Below the pieces are notes generated by a model. It was given only the letters and a program-made list of their open reading frames with translations, was not told the DNA's origin and searched no databases. DNA of 64,000 nucleotides from Barnesiella sp. An55. Lineage in GTDB: Bacteria > Bacteroidota > Bacteroidia > Bacteroidales > Barnesiellaceae. Made by a program: the position numbers and the translations under genes. Within the stretch, counting starts at the first letter, position 1. Each line of letters begins with the position of its first letter. Positions 28,892-37,789 of this stretch are shown in pieces. The DNA is taken from NCBI RefSeq assembly GCF_002161555.1, contig NZ_NFHZ01000002.1, forward strand, positions 62,001 through 126,000, in the 5' to 3' direction.

Positions 28892-29608
28892 TCAAAACAA
28901 AAAGGGGAACGCCCGCAGCTGTTTACGCAACGAAAGCTCCTCTCCACCGCAATATCGGTTGCACAACTCGTGGAACTGCGGGCCATGATTCATTTGCTGC
29001 AAATGGGCCAGTTCGTGACAAATCACATAGTCGATGAGCTTCTCGGGCAAGAACATCAGATGAAACGACAACTGTATCGCCCGGCTGCGGGTGCAGTGTC
29101 CCAGCTTGCGACGCCCGCGCCCCACGGTCACCTCGCGCGGCGATGCCCCCACCATGCGGGCCACCTCGGCTACCCGGCGCGGCAACAGCTCCTGAGCCCG
29201 ACGATAAACCAGGCGACACACACCCTGCGAGAGTGACCGACACACCCGAGACTCATTCAAATCGGCTCCAGGCGGACAGAACACCTGCAAGGTATTGCCC
29301 TCATAACGAAACAGAAACCGCCCTGGCACCATCCCGGGGAGCAGCACAATATCGCCGCCATAGCAGGCTATATGGTCACCCACCGACAACTGCCGGGTCT
29401 GCCGCATGGCTTCACTCCGAGCCATCAGACGCCGCAACCGCTCCCGGTTCTCGTCCACGACCGCCTGCACCCGACCGAGTGTATATTCCTCGGGACAGGT
29501 GATGTGCATCATCCCCTCCTTCACCCGGAATATCAGCCGGCGAGCTCGACTGTCGGGACGCACCTGCACGATACCGAACTCTTTGTCGTCATACTCATAC
29601 CTGGCCAT
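28892..29608 (-). CDS. YgjP-like zinc metallopeptidase domain protein (M48 DUF45)
   Basis: A 238-residue cytoplasmic protein of the YgjP/DUF45 metallopeptidase family. The zinc motif is HELAHLQQMNHGPQFHELC, with HExxH plus the downstream HGPxFH segment that supplies a third ligand. The N-terminal half has the RARRLIFRVKEG strand typical of the family (SRRAKRIxLRV in others). I start at 29608 (MARYEYDDKEF) because a -7-like box TATCTTCG on this strand lies at 29633-29640, inside the longer frame that runs to 29662. Substrates of the family are unknown. It is upstream of rimP but separated by that operon's own promoter. Confidence 0.8.
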   Translation of the reverse strand: MARYEYDDKEFGIVQVRPDSRARRLIFRVKEGMMHITCPEEYTLGRVQAVVDENRERLRRLMARSEAMRQTRQLSVGDHIACYGGDIVLLPGMVPGRFLFRYEGNTLQVFCPPGADLNESRVCRSLSQGVCRLVYRRAQELLPRRVAEVARMVGASPREVTVGRGRRKLGHCTRSRAIQLSFHLMFLPEKLIDYVICHELAHLQQMNHGPQFHELCNRYCGGEELSLRKQLRAFPFLF

Positions 29609-29760
29609 AAGTCTGCTCTTCTTTTCCGTCTGCGAAGATAGTGTAATTCGGGGTGGAATCAAACCGTTTCATCCTCCTCTTCATGGGAAACATCCCTCCT
29701 TTCATATCTTAAAATTTGTTATTTATAAGTACTATGTAATACAAGTTACCATATAATACC

Positions 29761-29768
29761 TATATTTG
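29761..29768 (+). promoter_or_regulatory. -7 box of the PadR-PspC operon
   Basis: TATATTTG matches the -7 consensus and lies 21 bases before the PadR-family ATG. No convincing -33 box is visible, which would be consistent with regulated expression. Confidence 0.5.
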
Positions 29769-29788
29769 TGTCGTAAAAGGTACTGAAC

Positions 29789-30115
29789 ATGAACACCGAC
29801 AATGTAAAATCGCAAATGCGAAAAGGGATTTTGGAGTACTGCACGCTGCTCATCCTGAAGAAGCAGAGGGCCTATGTACCCGATATCATCCAATCGCTCA
29901 AAGCCTCGAAACTCATCGTGGTAGAAGGCACCCTCTACCCGCTGCTTACCCGGCTCAAGAACTCGGGGCTGCTCACCTATGTATGGGAAGAATCGACCCA
30001 GGGGCCTCCCCGCAAATACTACGAGCTCACGGCCGAGGGCGAACTCTTCCTCAACGAACTCGATACCGCTTGGGACGAACTGAACCAGGTAATCGCACAC
30101 ATCAAAGAACAATAA
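29789..30115 (+). CDS. PadR family transcriptional regulator
   Basis: A 108-residue winged-helix DNA-binding protein of the short PadR (PF03551) type. Typical features are MRKGILEYCTLLILKKQRAYV, DIIQSLKASKLIVVEGTLYPLLTRLKNSGLLTYVW and PRKYYELTAEG, the recognition helix and wing. It lacks the long C-terminal dimerisation domain of PadR proper. It is followed 21 bases later by a PspC-domain membrane protein; such pairs usually show autoregulation, with the regulator released under envelope stress, but the signal here is unknown. Confidence 0.9.
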   Translation: MNTDNVKSQMRKGILEYCTLLILKKQRAYVPDIIQSLKASKLIVVEGTLYPLLTRLKNSGLLTYVWEESTQGPPRKYYELTAEGELFLNELDTAWDELNQVIAHIKEQ

Positions 30116-30136
30116 AAAAATCAATACACACGACCT

Positions 30137-31237
30137 ATGAAAAAAACTGTCACCGTCAACCTCGACAAAAACATATTCAACATCGACGACGACGCCTACG
30201 ATCTGCTCGCAGCTTATTTGCAATCGCTCAACGACCATTTTGCTCACGAAGAGGGCGGACAAGAGATCTTGAACGATATCGAGAGCCGCATTGCCGAACT
30301 GTTCAAAGAGCGGCTGGGCTATGGCATGCAGGTAATCACCCGGCAAGAGGTAACCGAGGTTATCTCTATCATGGGGCGCCCCGATGAAATCGAAAATCCG
30401 CTCGAAGGCGAGACTATCGACGAGACTCCGCACGAAGCGGACCACGAGACCACAGACTCTGCCGAGACTCAAGCCGAAGCTCCCCGCAACGAAAGCGCCG
30501 CCAACGAGACAACCACTACCACCCCACGACGCCGTCGCCTCTACCGCGACCCCGACAATCGCATACTGGGTGGTGTAGCCTCGGGCATAGGCTACTATTT
30601 GGGTATCGATGTAGTCTTCATCCGCGTCTTCCTCGTCTTGCTGCTGCCCCTGTGGGCCTCATCGATATGGATTTACCTGCTGCTGTGGATATGTATCCCC
30701 GAGGCCCGCACCACGGCCCAGAAAATCGAGATGCGGGGCGAGACGCCCACCATCGACAACATACGCCGAGCTGTCGAAGAAGAGCACGACAACAACCGCA
30801 CCAACAGCTCCATGAACTCATTTGGGCACACCCTGGGCGAGATATTCCGCGGGGTATTCAAGTTCTTCTTCATTTGCATAGGAGCCCTCATCGCCATCTC
30901 GATTATCGGGGCACTGGTCACCTGCATCATCAGCCTGCTGGCCTTCATCTTCCTGGGCACAACAGTCATCACCACACCATTCATCTCGATTTTCCCCGGG
31001 AACATCGAGGTACTCAACGGCAACTGGGAGCTGGTATTGTTCACCGTCTCACTGCTGCTCACCTTCGGTATTCCTCTCTACGTCATTCTGCGAGCCGTAC
31101 TGGGATCGATCTTTCACTGGAAAGCGCAGCCGTTGGCCCTCAACATCACTCTGCTGGTATTGTGGCTGCTCTCGCTGGTTGCCCTTTTCTTCGCTACCTT
31201 CATAGCCCTGCCCACCCAATCTCTGCTTGTGATATAA
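30137..31237 (+). CDS. PspC domain-containing membrane protein
   Basis: A 366-residue membrane protein. Residues 1-95 form a soluble N-terminal region found in Bacteroidales PspC proteins (KKTVTVNLDKNIFNIDDDAY), followed by an acidic Thr/Glu/Ala linker to about 130. The PspC domain follows (RLYRDPDNRILGGVASGIGYYLGID) with a membrane helix, and a C-terminal half with two or three further helices (SIIGALVTCIISLLAFIFLG and two helices near the end). PspC domains sense or relay envelope stress. It is coupled with the PadR regulator and followed by a strong terminator. Confidence 0.85.
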   Translation: MKKTVTVNLDKNIFNIDDDAYDLLAAYLQSLNDHFAHEEGGQEILNDIESRIAELFKERLGYGMQVITRQEVTEVISIMGRPDEIENPLEGETIDETPHEADHETTDSAETQAEAPRNESAANETTTTTPRRRRLYRDPDNRILGGVASGIGYYLGIDVVFIRVFLVLLLPLWASSIWIYLLLWICIPEARTTAQKIEMRGETPTIDNIRRAVEEEHDNNRTNSSMNSFGHTLGEIFRGVFKFFFICIGALIAISIIGALVTCIISLLAFIFLGTTVITTPFISIFPGNIEVLNGNWELVLFTVSLLLTFGIPLYVILRAVLGSIFHWKAQPLALNITLLVLWLLSLVALFFATFIALPTQSLLVI

Positions 31238-31254
31238 TAGCTTCCTAAATACCC

Positions 31255-31300
31255 GAACTCCCCGAGCTGCCGGACATATAGCCGGCAGCTCGGGGAGTTC
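31255..31300 (+). terminator. Terminator of the PadR-PspC operon
   Basis: A perfect 19-base inverted repeat (31255-31273 and 31282-31300) with an 8-base loop is followed by GCTTTTTCTC. It is one of the strongest hairpins in the window and stands between convergent genes. Confidence 0.85.
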
Positions 31301-31334
31301 GCTTTTTCTCTTCATTCAACACATGCGGGAGACA

Positions 31335-32210
31335 TCACTCGCGCTTATCCATCCCCCACATCAGTTTGGCCCGCAGCGTCTCTGCAAAACTGTGGCCCAA
31401 CCGTTTCACTACCCGGATGGAGAAAGGAGCCTTGCGCAAAACCACCCGTTCGTCGGTATCGAGCATAATCGAGCGGCCGTCGAGACTCAACAGATAACTG
31501 TGGTTGCGGCTATCCACCCGCAGGGTAATATCGGTATTGTCGTTCACCACCAGCGGGCGTACCGTGAGGCTGTGAGGGGCTACCGGCGAGATGACCCAGT
31601 TGGCCGCCTGCGGCATGAGAATGGGGCCTCCCACACTCATCGAGTAGGCCGTCGAACCGGTAGGGGTTGCCACAATAAGGCCATCGGCCTGGTAGGTATT
31701 GAGGTAACTCTCGCCCACCGTGGTGTGAATCGAAATCATCGACGAGGTATCTTGCTTGAGCACCGCCACCTCGTTGAGAGCATAGGGCCAGAAGTCCCGA
31801 GGCAGATTATCGAGTTCGACCTGCAACAGCGAGCGCTCCTCGAGTTTGTAGCGGCCGGCAAGAATCTCGGTCATGACCGACTCGGTCTCCTCGGCCGGGA
31901 CATCGGCCAGGAATCCCAACCGCCCGATATTCACACCCAGCACCGGGATGCCCCGGTCGCCTATCATCTCGGCCGCACGCAAAAAGGTGCCGTCGCCACC
32001 AATACTCAATGCCATATCGGCCTGGTAATTGCGACAGCAATCGATAGGCTCGATATCCCGGCACACATCGGGGAGCTCCCGGGCAAGGAGTTCATAAAAC
32101 TGGCGGTGTGCAGCCAGCGACGCCTTCATGCGCGACAAGACCTGCAACACCTGGTGCACTTGCGCCAACCGGGCCCCCTGGTAATTATGTCCGAACAACA
32201 AGATTTTCAT
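31335..32210 (-). CDS. nadK: NAD kinase
   Basis: A 291-residue enzyme that phosphorylates NAD to NADP. The signature SIGGDGTFLRAA and the downstream NIGRLGFLAD and PTGSTAYSMSVGGPI segments, which bind ATP and NAD, are all present; length is typical. It begins 14 bases after the CBS-domain gene on the same strand, so both are likely cotranscribed from the divergent promoter region at 32932-32939. Confidence 0.95.
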   Translation of the reverse strand: MKILLFGHNYQGARLAQVHQVLQVLSRMKASLAAHRQFYELLARELPDVCRDIEPIDCCRNYQADMALSIGGDGTFLRAAEMIGDRGIPVLGVNIGRLGFLADVPAEETESVMTEILAGRYKLEERSLLQVELDNLPRDFWPYALNEVAVLKQDTSSMISIHTTVGESYLNTYQADGLIVATPTGSTAYSMSVGGPILMPQAANWVISPVAPHSLTVRPLVVNDNTDITLRVDSRNHSYLLSLDGRSIMLDTDERVVLRKAPFSIRVVKRLGHSFAETLRAKLMWGMDKRE

Positions 32211-32224
32211 AACACGTTCCCCCC

Positions 32225-32881
32225 TTACATTTCCAAATAATACATCAACTCCTTGATACGCTGTTCGATACGGTCGTCCATCACACCGTGCAACTGGTAG
32301 CAGCTGAGCACCCGATAGTCAAACCGCTCGAGCGAGCGGAGCACCGGTGTGGCATCCTCGCGATCGATGCGCAGACAGGCGCGCCACATGCCCGACTCCT
32401 CGTCGGGGCGTATCATCAGATTCATCACCCGGCAATCGTTATCCTCTACCAGGCGGGTAAGTTCGGTTGCCGAGTAGTCGGCCCGGGGAATCTCCAACTC
32501 GATAATGGCCCCCGACGACGAGGTCTGGCACAACCGGGCCACAGCCACCATCACCGCATGAATGGGAATAGCCCCCATGTAGTGGCGACGGCTATCGACC
32601 ACGGGGAGCACATCGTCGGTATATTGGGCAAACTGGTTCACCACGTCGAGCAGATGCGTCTCCTCGCGCACGGCCGGGTGACGCAGGTTGTCACGAGCCA
32701 CACACTCCTCGCCGCTCTCGTCGGCCAGCTCTTTTTTATGAAGAATCCCCACATACTCACCCGCATCGACCACCGGCAGGCTCGACCACCCCGAGCGCTC
32801 TATCGTCGCACGGGCCCGGTCCACCGGTATTCCGGCCGTCAGGACAGGTATTTCGGGCAATATCATATCTTTTGCTTTCAT
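32225..32881 (-). CDS. CBS domain protein
   Basis: A 218-residue cytoplasmic protein with two CBS motifs: residues 1-60 (PVDRARATIERSGWSSLPVVDAGEYVGILHKKEL) and about 70-120 (TDDVLPVVDSRRHYMGAIPIHAVMV). CBS pairs bind adenosyl nucleotides and act as energy or redox sensors. The C-terminal 90 residues (SSSGAIIELEIPRADYSATEL) resemble an ACT-like regulatory fold. It is directly upstream of nadK, an association that suggests a nucleotide-linked role; this is inferred from position only. Confidence 0.8.
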   Translation of the reverse strand: MKAKDMILPEIPVLTAGIPVDRARATIERSGWSSLPVVDAGEYVGILHKKELADESGEECVARDNLRHPAVREETHLLDVVNQFAQYTDDVLPVVDSRRHYMGAIPIHAVMVAVARLCQTSSSGAIIELEIPRADYSATELTRLVEDNDCRVMNLMIRPDEESGMWRACLRIDREDATPVLRSLERFDYRVLSCYQLHGVMDDRIEQRIKELMYYLEM

Positions 32882-32884
32882 TTA

Positions 32885-32939
32885 TTGCGCATATTTCTAT
32901 AATTCGTATTATTTTTGCACGAAAGAATAGACAAAGATA
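32885..32939. promoter_or_regulatory. Divergent promoters for pdxJ (+) and the CBS-nadK operon (-)
   Basis: On the plus strand TTG (32885-32887) and TATTTTTG (32910-32917) are 22 bases apart and face pdxJ. On the minus strand TATCTTTG (32939-32932) faces the CBS-nadK genes. The two -7 boxes are 14 bases apart, so the promoters overlap and may compete. Confidence 0.5.
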
Positions 32940-33045
32940 GCTATTTTTTTCGGATGATACCGCTGCCCGTTTCTTTTCGTCGAAGAGAATGAACAACGCC
33001 GGCAGCAAGTCAACCCGAAAAAACGATTTAGGGTAAAAAAAGGAA

Positions 33046-33759
33046 ATGACCAAGTTAAGTGTTAATGTCAACAAGATAGCCACCCTGCGCAATGCCCGGG
33101 GAGGAAATGTCCCGAATGTATTGAAAGTCACGCTCGACTGCGAAGCCTTTGGTGCCGAAGGCATCACCGTGCACCCGCGTCCCGACGAGCGGCACATCCG
33201 TTATGCCGATGTCTATGAATTGAGACCGGCCGTAAGCACCGAGTTCAACATCGAGGGATACCCCTCGGAGAAGTTTCTCGACATGGTGCTCAAGGTGAAG
33301 CCCACCCAGGTGACCCTGGTGCCCGACGCCCACGACGTAATCACCTCGAATGCCGGCTGGGATACCAAGACCAACTTCGACTTCCTCTCCAAAATCATCG
33401 ACCGATGCAAGGCGGCCAACATACGCACCTCGATCTTTGTCGAGACCGATCTCGAGATGATCGAATATGCCGCCAAGACCGGCACCGACCGCATCGAGCT
33501 CTACACCGAGCCCTATGCCGTAGGCTATGCACAAGACCGCGAAGCTGCCGTCGCTCCTTTTGTCAAAGCGGCCGAGCATGCCCGCAGCCTGGGCCTGGGT
33601 GTAAACGCCGGCCACGACCTCAACCTCGAGAATCTGCGGTTCCTCCACGAAAGCATCCCCTTCCTGAGCGAGGTATCCATAGGACACAGCCTCATCTGCG
33701 ATGCCCTCTACCTGGGACTGAGAGAGACCATCAGACAATACAAAGAGTGCCTTAAATAA
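33046..33759 (+). CDS. pdxJ: Pyridoxine 5'-phosphate synthase
   Basis: A 237-residue TIM-barrel enzyme that joins 1-deoxyxylulose 5-phosphate and 3-amino-2-oxopropyl phosphate in the deoxyxylulose route to vitamin B6. Diagnostic segments are [36 protein letters not shown], and [11 protein letters not shown]. It is first in a group with the ExbB, ExbD and TonB-like genes, 23 bases upstream of the first, an arrangement seen across Bacteroidales. Metabolic linkage to the TonB module is not obvious. Confidence 0.96.
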   Translation: MTKLSVNVNKIATLRNARGGNVPNVLKVTLDCEAFGAEGITVHPRPDERHIRYADVYELRPAVSTEFNIEGYPSEKFLDMVLKVKPTQVTLVPDAHDVITSNAGWDTKTNFDFLSKIIDRCKAANIRTSIFVETDLEMIEYAAKTGTDRIELYTEPYAVGYAQDREAAVAPFVKAAEHARSLGLGVNAGHDLNLENLRFLHESIPFLSEVSIGHSLICDALYLGLRETIRQYKECLK

Positions 33760-33782
33760 AAAAAACTATTAAACTCTATATC

Positions 33783-34484
33783 ATGAACCTGCTTACGTTG
33801 CTCCTGCAAACTACCGACACGGTCGCCGCACCACCCGTGCTCACCCCGGTCGAGACCGCCAACGATCTGAATCTTTGGGACCTTGCCTGCAAGGGAGGAA
33901 TCATCATGATACCCCTGCTGCTCCTCTCCTTGCTCTCTATCTATATCTTTGTTGAGCGGCTGCAAGTCATCCGACGTGCCGCCCGCGAGGACAACACCTT
34001 CATGGAACGCATCAAAGACTACATACACGAGGGTAACATCGACAGCGCCCTGAAGCTCTGCAAAAAAACCAATACCCCCTACTCGCGGCTCATCGCTAAG
34101 GGTATTTCGCGATTGGGTCGCCCCATGAACGACGTGCTGGTAGCCATCGAAAACGTGGGCAACATCGAGATTGCCAAACTCGAAAAGGGATTCCCCTGGC
34201 TCGCCACTACCGCCGCCGGAGCCCCCATGATCGGGTTTCTCGGCACCGTAACCGGTATGGTGAGAGCCTTCTACAACATGGCTTCGGCCGGCAACAATGC
34301 CGACATCTCTACCCTCTCGGGCGGTATCTACGAAGCCCTGGTCACGACCGTAGCCGGTCTCATCGTGGGTATCATCGCCCTCTTTGCCTACAACTACCTC
34401 GTGTCGCGCGTCGATGGCGTGATGAACCAACTCGAGTCTAAGACGATGGAATTTATGGACTTGCTCAACGAGCCGGCCGAATAA
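33783..34484 (+). CDS. MotA/TolQ/ExbB proton channel protein
   Basis: A 233-residue inner-membrane protein that with ExbD converts proton motive force into motion for TonB-dependent transport. It has a short N-terminal periplasmic segment, one helix near residue 35-58 (GGIIMIPLLLLSLLSIYIFV), a cytoplasmic region, and two helices with the conserved channel motif GAPMIGFLGTVTGMVRAFY and TTVAGLIVGIIALFAYNYL. It is followed 19 bases later by an ExbD gene. The target could be a TonB-dependent receptor or Tol-type partner, but the downstream TonB-like gene favours ExbB. Confidence 0.9.
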   Translation: MNLLTLLLQTTDTVAAPPVLTPVETANDLNLWDLACKGGIIMIPLLLLSLLSIYIFVERLQVIRRAAREDNTFMERIKDYIHEGNIDSALKLCKKTNTPYSRLIAKGISRLGRPMNDVLVAIENVGNIEIAKLEKGFPWLATTAAGAPMIGFLGTVTGMVRAFYNMASAGNNADISTLSGGIYEALVTTVAGLIVGIIALFAYNYLVSRVDGVMNQLESKTMEFMDLLNEPAE

Positions 34485-34503
34485 CCATAGGGAGAGTGAA
34501 ACT

Positions 34504-34920
34504 ATGGCACTGAAACGGAGACATAAAATAGAGGCCACATTCAGCATGGCATCGATGACCGATGTCATCTTTCTGTTGCTCATCTTCTTCATGATCACCT
34601 CGACGATTGTCTTTCCCAACTCCATCAAGGTAAACCTGCCCCAAAGCAACCAACAGGCGGCAGCCAAGCCCCTCACCCGGGTGACCATCGACGAGAACAT
34701 GAACTACTACATCGCCTTTGGCAACGAGGCTCCCCAACTCGTCACCTACGACGAGCTCGTACAACGCCTTGCCGAAACGCCCCAGCTCGACGAAGAACGT
34801 TTCGTCGCTCTCTATGCCGACGAAACGGTACCCTACCGCGAGATTGTCAAGGTGCTCAACATCGCCAACGACAACCACCTGAAGATGGTATTGGCCACCA
34901 AACCGGTGCGCAATCCATAA
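34504..34920 (+). CDS. ExbD/TolR biopolymer transport protein
   Basis: A 138-residue single-pass inner-membrane protein. The membrane segment SMTDVIFLLLIFFMITSTIV contains the conserved Asp (near residue 20) that takes part in proton transfer. The C-terminal periplasmic domain shows VTIDENMNYYIAFGNE and VALYADETVPYREIVKVLN, as in ExbD/TolR. It partners with the ExbB-like protein encoded directly upstream. Confidence 0.92.
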   Translation: MALKRRHKIEATFSMASMTDVIFLLLIFFMITSTIVFPNSIKVNLPQSNQQAAAKPLTRVTIDENMNYYIAFGNEAPQLVTYDELVQRLAETPQLDEERFVALYADETVPYREIVKVLNIANDNHLKMVLATKPVRNP

Positions 34921-34960
34921 CCAATATTCTCGAAAGGAAGAAACAAACGACCTCCTCACC

Positions 34961-35710
34961 ATGGAACCGCAAAAAAGAGACAAGATACAAGCTATAGCCG
35001 CTACCGTAGCCGTGCACCTCGTTGTACTGCTCGTGTTGTGGTTTACCATCCTGGGCAACGAGCCTGTGGGTGGAGGCAGCGGTGTACTGGTGCAAGTAGG
35101 ACTGGTCGATGAGGCCTCGGGCATGTTCGAGTCGAACAATACACAACCCGAGCAGGCGCAAACCGAACCGATGCGCGAGAACGACGACGAACTCATTACC
35201 CAGAACGACGAAGAGAGCGTCCAAATCGAGAAGAAAGAAAAAGAGAACAAAGAGAAAGCCGCCCAAGAAAACAAGAAAGACAACCGCATAGACAACCTGG
35301 TAAAGGGTGCATTCGGCAAAGGAGTATCGAACGACGGCAGCCGTGGCAACAGCGACAAAGGAAGCGGCACACAGGGCAACCCCTTTGGCAACTCATCGAC
35401 CGGCGAACTCATCGGTGTGGGAGGCTATGGCGGCTACAACCTGGGCGGCCGCGGGCTGGTTGGCTCGCTGCCCCAACCTCAATACGACAACAGCAACGAT
35501 GCCGGCACCATAGCCATCTCGATTACCGTCAATCCTCAGGGACAGGTCATCAACGCCATTGCCACGGTCAAAGGCAGTGAAGGCACCGCCTTCTCCAATC
35601 CCAAGCTGCGGGCCTCGGCCGAAGCTGCCGCCCGTCGCTCGCGATTCGAGCGCAGCAACCGCTCGTCAAACCAGACGGGGGTTATCGTCTATATCTTCAA
35701 ACAGAACTAA
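34961..35710 (+). CDS. TonB-like energy transducer
   Basis: A 249-residue protein with an N-terminal membrane anchor (IAATVAVHLVVLLVLWFTIL), a periplasmic linker rich in Glu, Lys, Asn and Gln from about residue 50 to 110, a Gly/Ser-rich stretch (residues 115-165), and a C-terminal region (IAISITVNPQGQVINAIATV, then RRSRFERSNRSSNQTGVIVY) that fits a TonB C-terminal fold. It would span the periplasm and energise an outer-membrane receptor. Linker composition differs from the Pro-rich linker of E. coli TonB. It ends the pdxJ-exbB-exbD cluster. Confidence 0.8.
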   Translation: MEPQKRDKIQAIAATVAVHLVVLLVLWFTILGNEPVGGGSGVLVQVGLVDEASGMFESNNTQPEQAQTEPMRENDDELITQNDEESVQIEKKEKENKEKAAQENKKDNRIDNLVKGAFGKGVSNDGSRGNSDKGSGTQGNPFGNSSTGELIGVGGYGGYNLGGRGLVGSLPQPQYDNSNDAGTIAISITVNPQGQVINAIATVKGSEGTAFSNPKLRASAEAAARRSRFERSNRSSNQTGVIVYIFKQN

Positions 35711-35779
35711 TCGGCTCCATACAGAAAGGACCCGAATCGTCGATCCAGGCCCCGATATCTCATTTGTCCTAAACGCTCA

Positions 35780-36763
35780 CTAATACCCCAGAGCGATATT
35801 GTCGATCCACAGGGTGCTGCCCAAGCCACCTACATAGGCAGTGCCACAAGTGGCCGAAGCCATCACGAGCATATGAGTCACCGGCTCGTCGGGCTTGCCC
35901 CAGCCCACCTCGATCACGGGAACCATCTTGCCCTTGCTGTTGCGGCAGTAGTAGGAACTCTCCTTGGGAATGAGCCCCATATACGATTTATAGAACGGCT
36001 TGTCGGTTATGTCGCCATAATGAATGGGTATGCTGTGGCCGTTCACCCAGCCCGAAGTACTCTTGCCGTAACGCTCCCGACCGGTACCTACGCGGTGGGC
36101 ATACACATTGCCGTCGGCATCTTCCCAACGGTGCTGCAACAGGATATAAACCTCGCCGTTGTCGCGCCCGGGCAATTGCTTGCGGGAGCTGAAGCCGGTC
36201 GATTGAGTGCGGAAGTTATCGGGCGATGCCTTGTATTTATAGTCGAAAATCAACCGGGTGGGACGCTTGGTAAAGGGGACACCCATCTCCATTTTGCTAT
36301 AAGGATTTTTGGTCGATCGAATAGGTTCGTTGACCTTGCCCAGAAAGATACTGCCGCTCACCAACACATGCATGTTCATCATGCCCAGCACACAGCAATC
36401 CTCGATTACGGTCTCCATGCAGGCACAGGTTCCACCCCCTTCGCGTTTTTCGGGGCGCACCGTATTGCTGGCCTTGACCACCCCCATCACATTGGCCATC
36501 ACATTCGACGAAGCCCAGGGCGAACCGCCCATATTCTTGTAGGCCTTGTTTCCCTTGATGTGCTGGGTAGGGGCAATGGCATAGACCGTCTTGGTCTTTC
36601 CTCCCAACAGGGACGACTCCTTGATTTCACGAGTCACCCAGTGTTCAAAATCGGCAAAGGCGAGCGACTCTACCCGCTGGGCATAGGTACTTCCTACGGT
36701 AAAAAGGCCACACACGGCCATCCAAAATGTTATTTTTCGCATCTTTTTCATATCCATTTTCAC
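35780..36763 (-). CDS. Secreted PCMD-like domain protein
   Basis: A 327-residue secreted or periplasmic protein. It has a signal peptide (KITFWMAVCGLFTVGSTYAQ) and a body resembling the PCMD (putative carbohydrate metabolism domain) family of Bacteroidetes: FADFEHW at the start, an ending of LWIDNIALGY, and an interior with many Tyr, Trp and Gly. A cluster of four Cys near residues 112-125 is unusual. Starts at 36763, 36751 or 36742 are possible; the promoter at 36778-36806 on this strand puts transcription close to the first, which leaves almost no leader, so the later ones are plausible. Family function is not known. Confidence 0.65.
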   Translation of the reverse strand: MKMDMKKMRKITFWMAVCGLFTVGSTYAQRVESLAFADFEHWVTREIKESSLLGGKTKTVYAIAPTQHIKGNKAYKNMGGSPWASSNVMANVMGVVKASNTVRPEKREGGGTCACMETVIEDCCVLGMMNMHVLVSGSIFLGKVNEPIRSTKNPYSKMEMGVPFTKRPTRLIFDYKYKASPDNFRTQSTGFSSRKQLPGRDNGEVYILLQHRWEDADGNVYAHRVGTGRERYGKSTSGWVNGHSIPIHYGDITDKPFYKSYMGLIPKESSYYCRNSKGKMVPVIEVGWGKPDEPVTHMLVMASATCGTAYVGGLGSTLWIDNIALGY

Positions 36764-36777
36764 AAATTCAGCCGGTG

Positions 36778-36806
36778 CAAAATTAAACGCTCTGCCGATT
36801 TTTCAA
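36778..36806 (-). promoter_or_regulatory. Promoter of the PCMD-like gene
   Basis: On the minus strand TTG (36806-36804) and TAATTTTG (36785-36778) are spaced by 18 bases, near the Bacteroidetes optimum. Confidence 0.55.
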
Positions 36807-36961
36807 GGACAATTATCTATTTTTAAATATTTTGCATTGCCTTTTTCGATAAAAAATCAATTCATCCGGCTTATCATCATCTGTCGAAATGTTTCTTTAT
36901 GTAAAAATACAGATCCTTTAAGAAAAGTATTTAAATAAGAACCTATCTCCCCGATTTTCCT

Positions 36962-36969
36962 TATTTTTG
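36962..36969 (+). promoter_or_regulatory. -7 box of the steroid-reductase operon
   Basis: TATTTTTG matches the Bacteroidetes -7 consensus and lies 43 bases before the first gene of the four-gene operon. No good -33 box is present at the expected distance, hinting that an activator may be required. Confidence 0.5.
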
Positions 36970-37011
36970 CGTATGGATAACTATTATATTCACCTTATTG
37001 TTCAATAGTCC

Positions 37012-37785
37012 ATGGAAACCGCCACATTCAATATTTTTTTGATTGTCATGGCCGTCACGGCTCTCATCGTATTCATAGCCCTGCATTTTGTGAGTGCGGG
37101 CTACGGTATGCTCTTCGACCGCAAATGGGGAGTCTCTCTCTCCAACCGCATCGGGTGGGTGGTGATGGAGGCCCCCGTATTCATCGCCATGCTCGTGTTG
37201 TGGGGTCTGGCTCCCGACGAATATCGCTACGACCCGGTACGCATCGCCTTTCTGGTACTGTTTCAGCTGCACTATTTCCAGCGCTCGTTCATCTTCCCCT
37301 TCCTCATCAAGGGGAACAGTCGCATGCCCCTCAGTATCGTGAGCATGGGCATCGTCTTTAACCTGCTCAACGCCTTCATGCAGGGCGGTTGGATTTTCTA
37401 CATTTCACCGCTCGACTACTATACCCCTCACTGGTTCGTCTCGCCGCAATTCATCATCGGCGTCATTGCCTTTGCAGCCGGGATGTTCATCAATATCCAG
37501 TCCGACTCCATCATACGCCACCTGCGCAAGCCTGGCGACCGTCGCCACTACATACCCCGTGGCGGCATGTTCCGCTGGGTATCGTCGGCCAACTACTTCG
37601 GCGAGTTTCTCGAGTGGGTGGGATTTGCCATCCTCACCTGGTCGTGGGCCGGAGCCGTCTTTGCCTGGTGGACGTTTGCCAACCTGGCTCCTCGCTCGGC
37701 CTCACTCTACAAGCGATACACCCAGGAGTTCGGCGAAGAATTTACCCGAGAAAAACGTAAAAAAATAATTCCTTTCATCTATTGA
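37012..37785 (+). CDS. Steroid 5-alpha-reductase family protein (3-oxo-5-alpha-steroid 4-dehydrogenase)
   Basis: A 257-residue integral membrane enzyme, almost the same length as human SRD5A2 (254). By comparison with what is known of that protein, the catalytic pair is conserved at nearly the same positions: Glu53 in MEAPVF (human Glu57) and Tyr88 in HYFQRSF (human Tyr91). The C-terminal half repeats the family pattern: YIPRGGMFRWVSSANYFGE, FLEWVGFAILTWSW, then a Tyr-rich segment and a final PFIY. Six to seven hydrophobic helices are visible. Such enzymes reduce the C4=C5 bond of 3-oxo-delta4 steroids with NADPH to the 5-alpha configuration. First gene of a four-gene operon with a flavin reductase and two SDRs. 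Substrate (bile acid, hormone, other) is inferred. Confidence 0.9.
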   Translation: METATFNIFLIVMAVTALIVFIALHFVSAGYGMLFDRKWGVSLSNRIGWVVMEAPVFIAMLVLWGLAPDEYRYDPVRIAFLVLFQLHYFQRSFIFPFLIKGNSRMPLSIVSMGIVFNLLNAFMQGGWIFYISPLDYYTPHWFVSPQFIIGVIAFAAGMFINIQSDSIIRHLRKPGDRRHYIPRGGMFRWVSSANYFGEFLEWVGFAILTWSWAGAVFAWWTFANLAPRSASLYKRYTQEFGEEFTREKRKKIIPFIY

Positions 37786-37789
37786 AATC

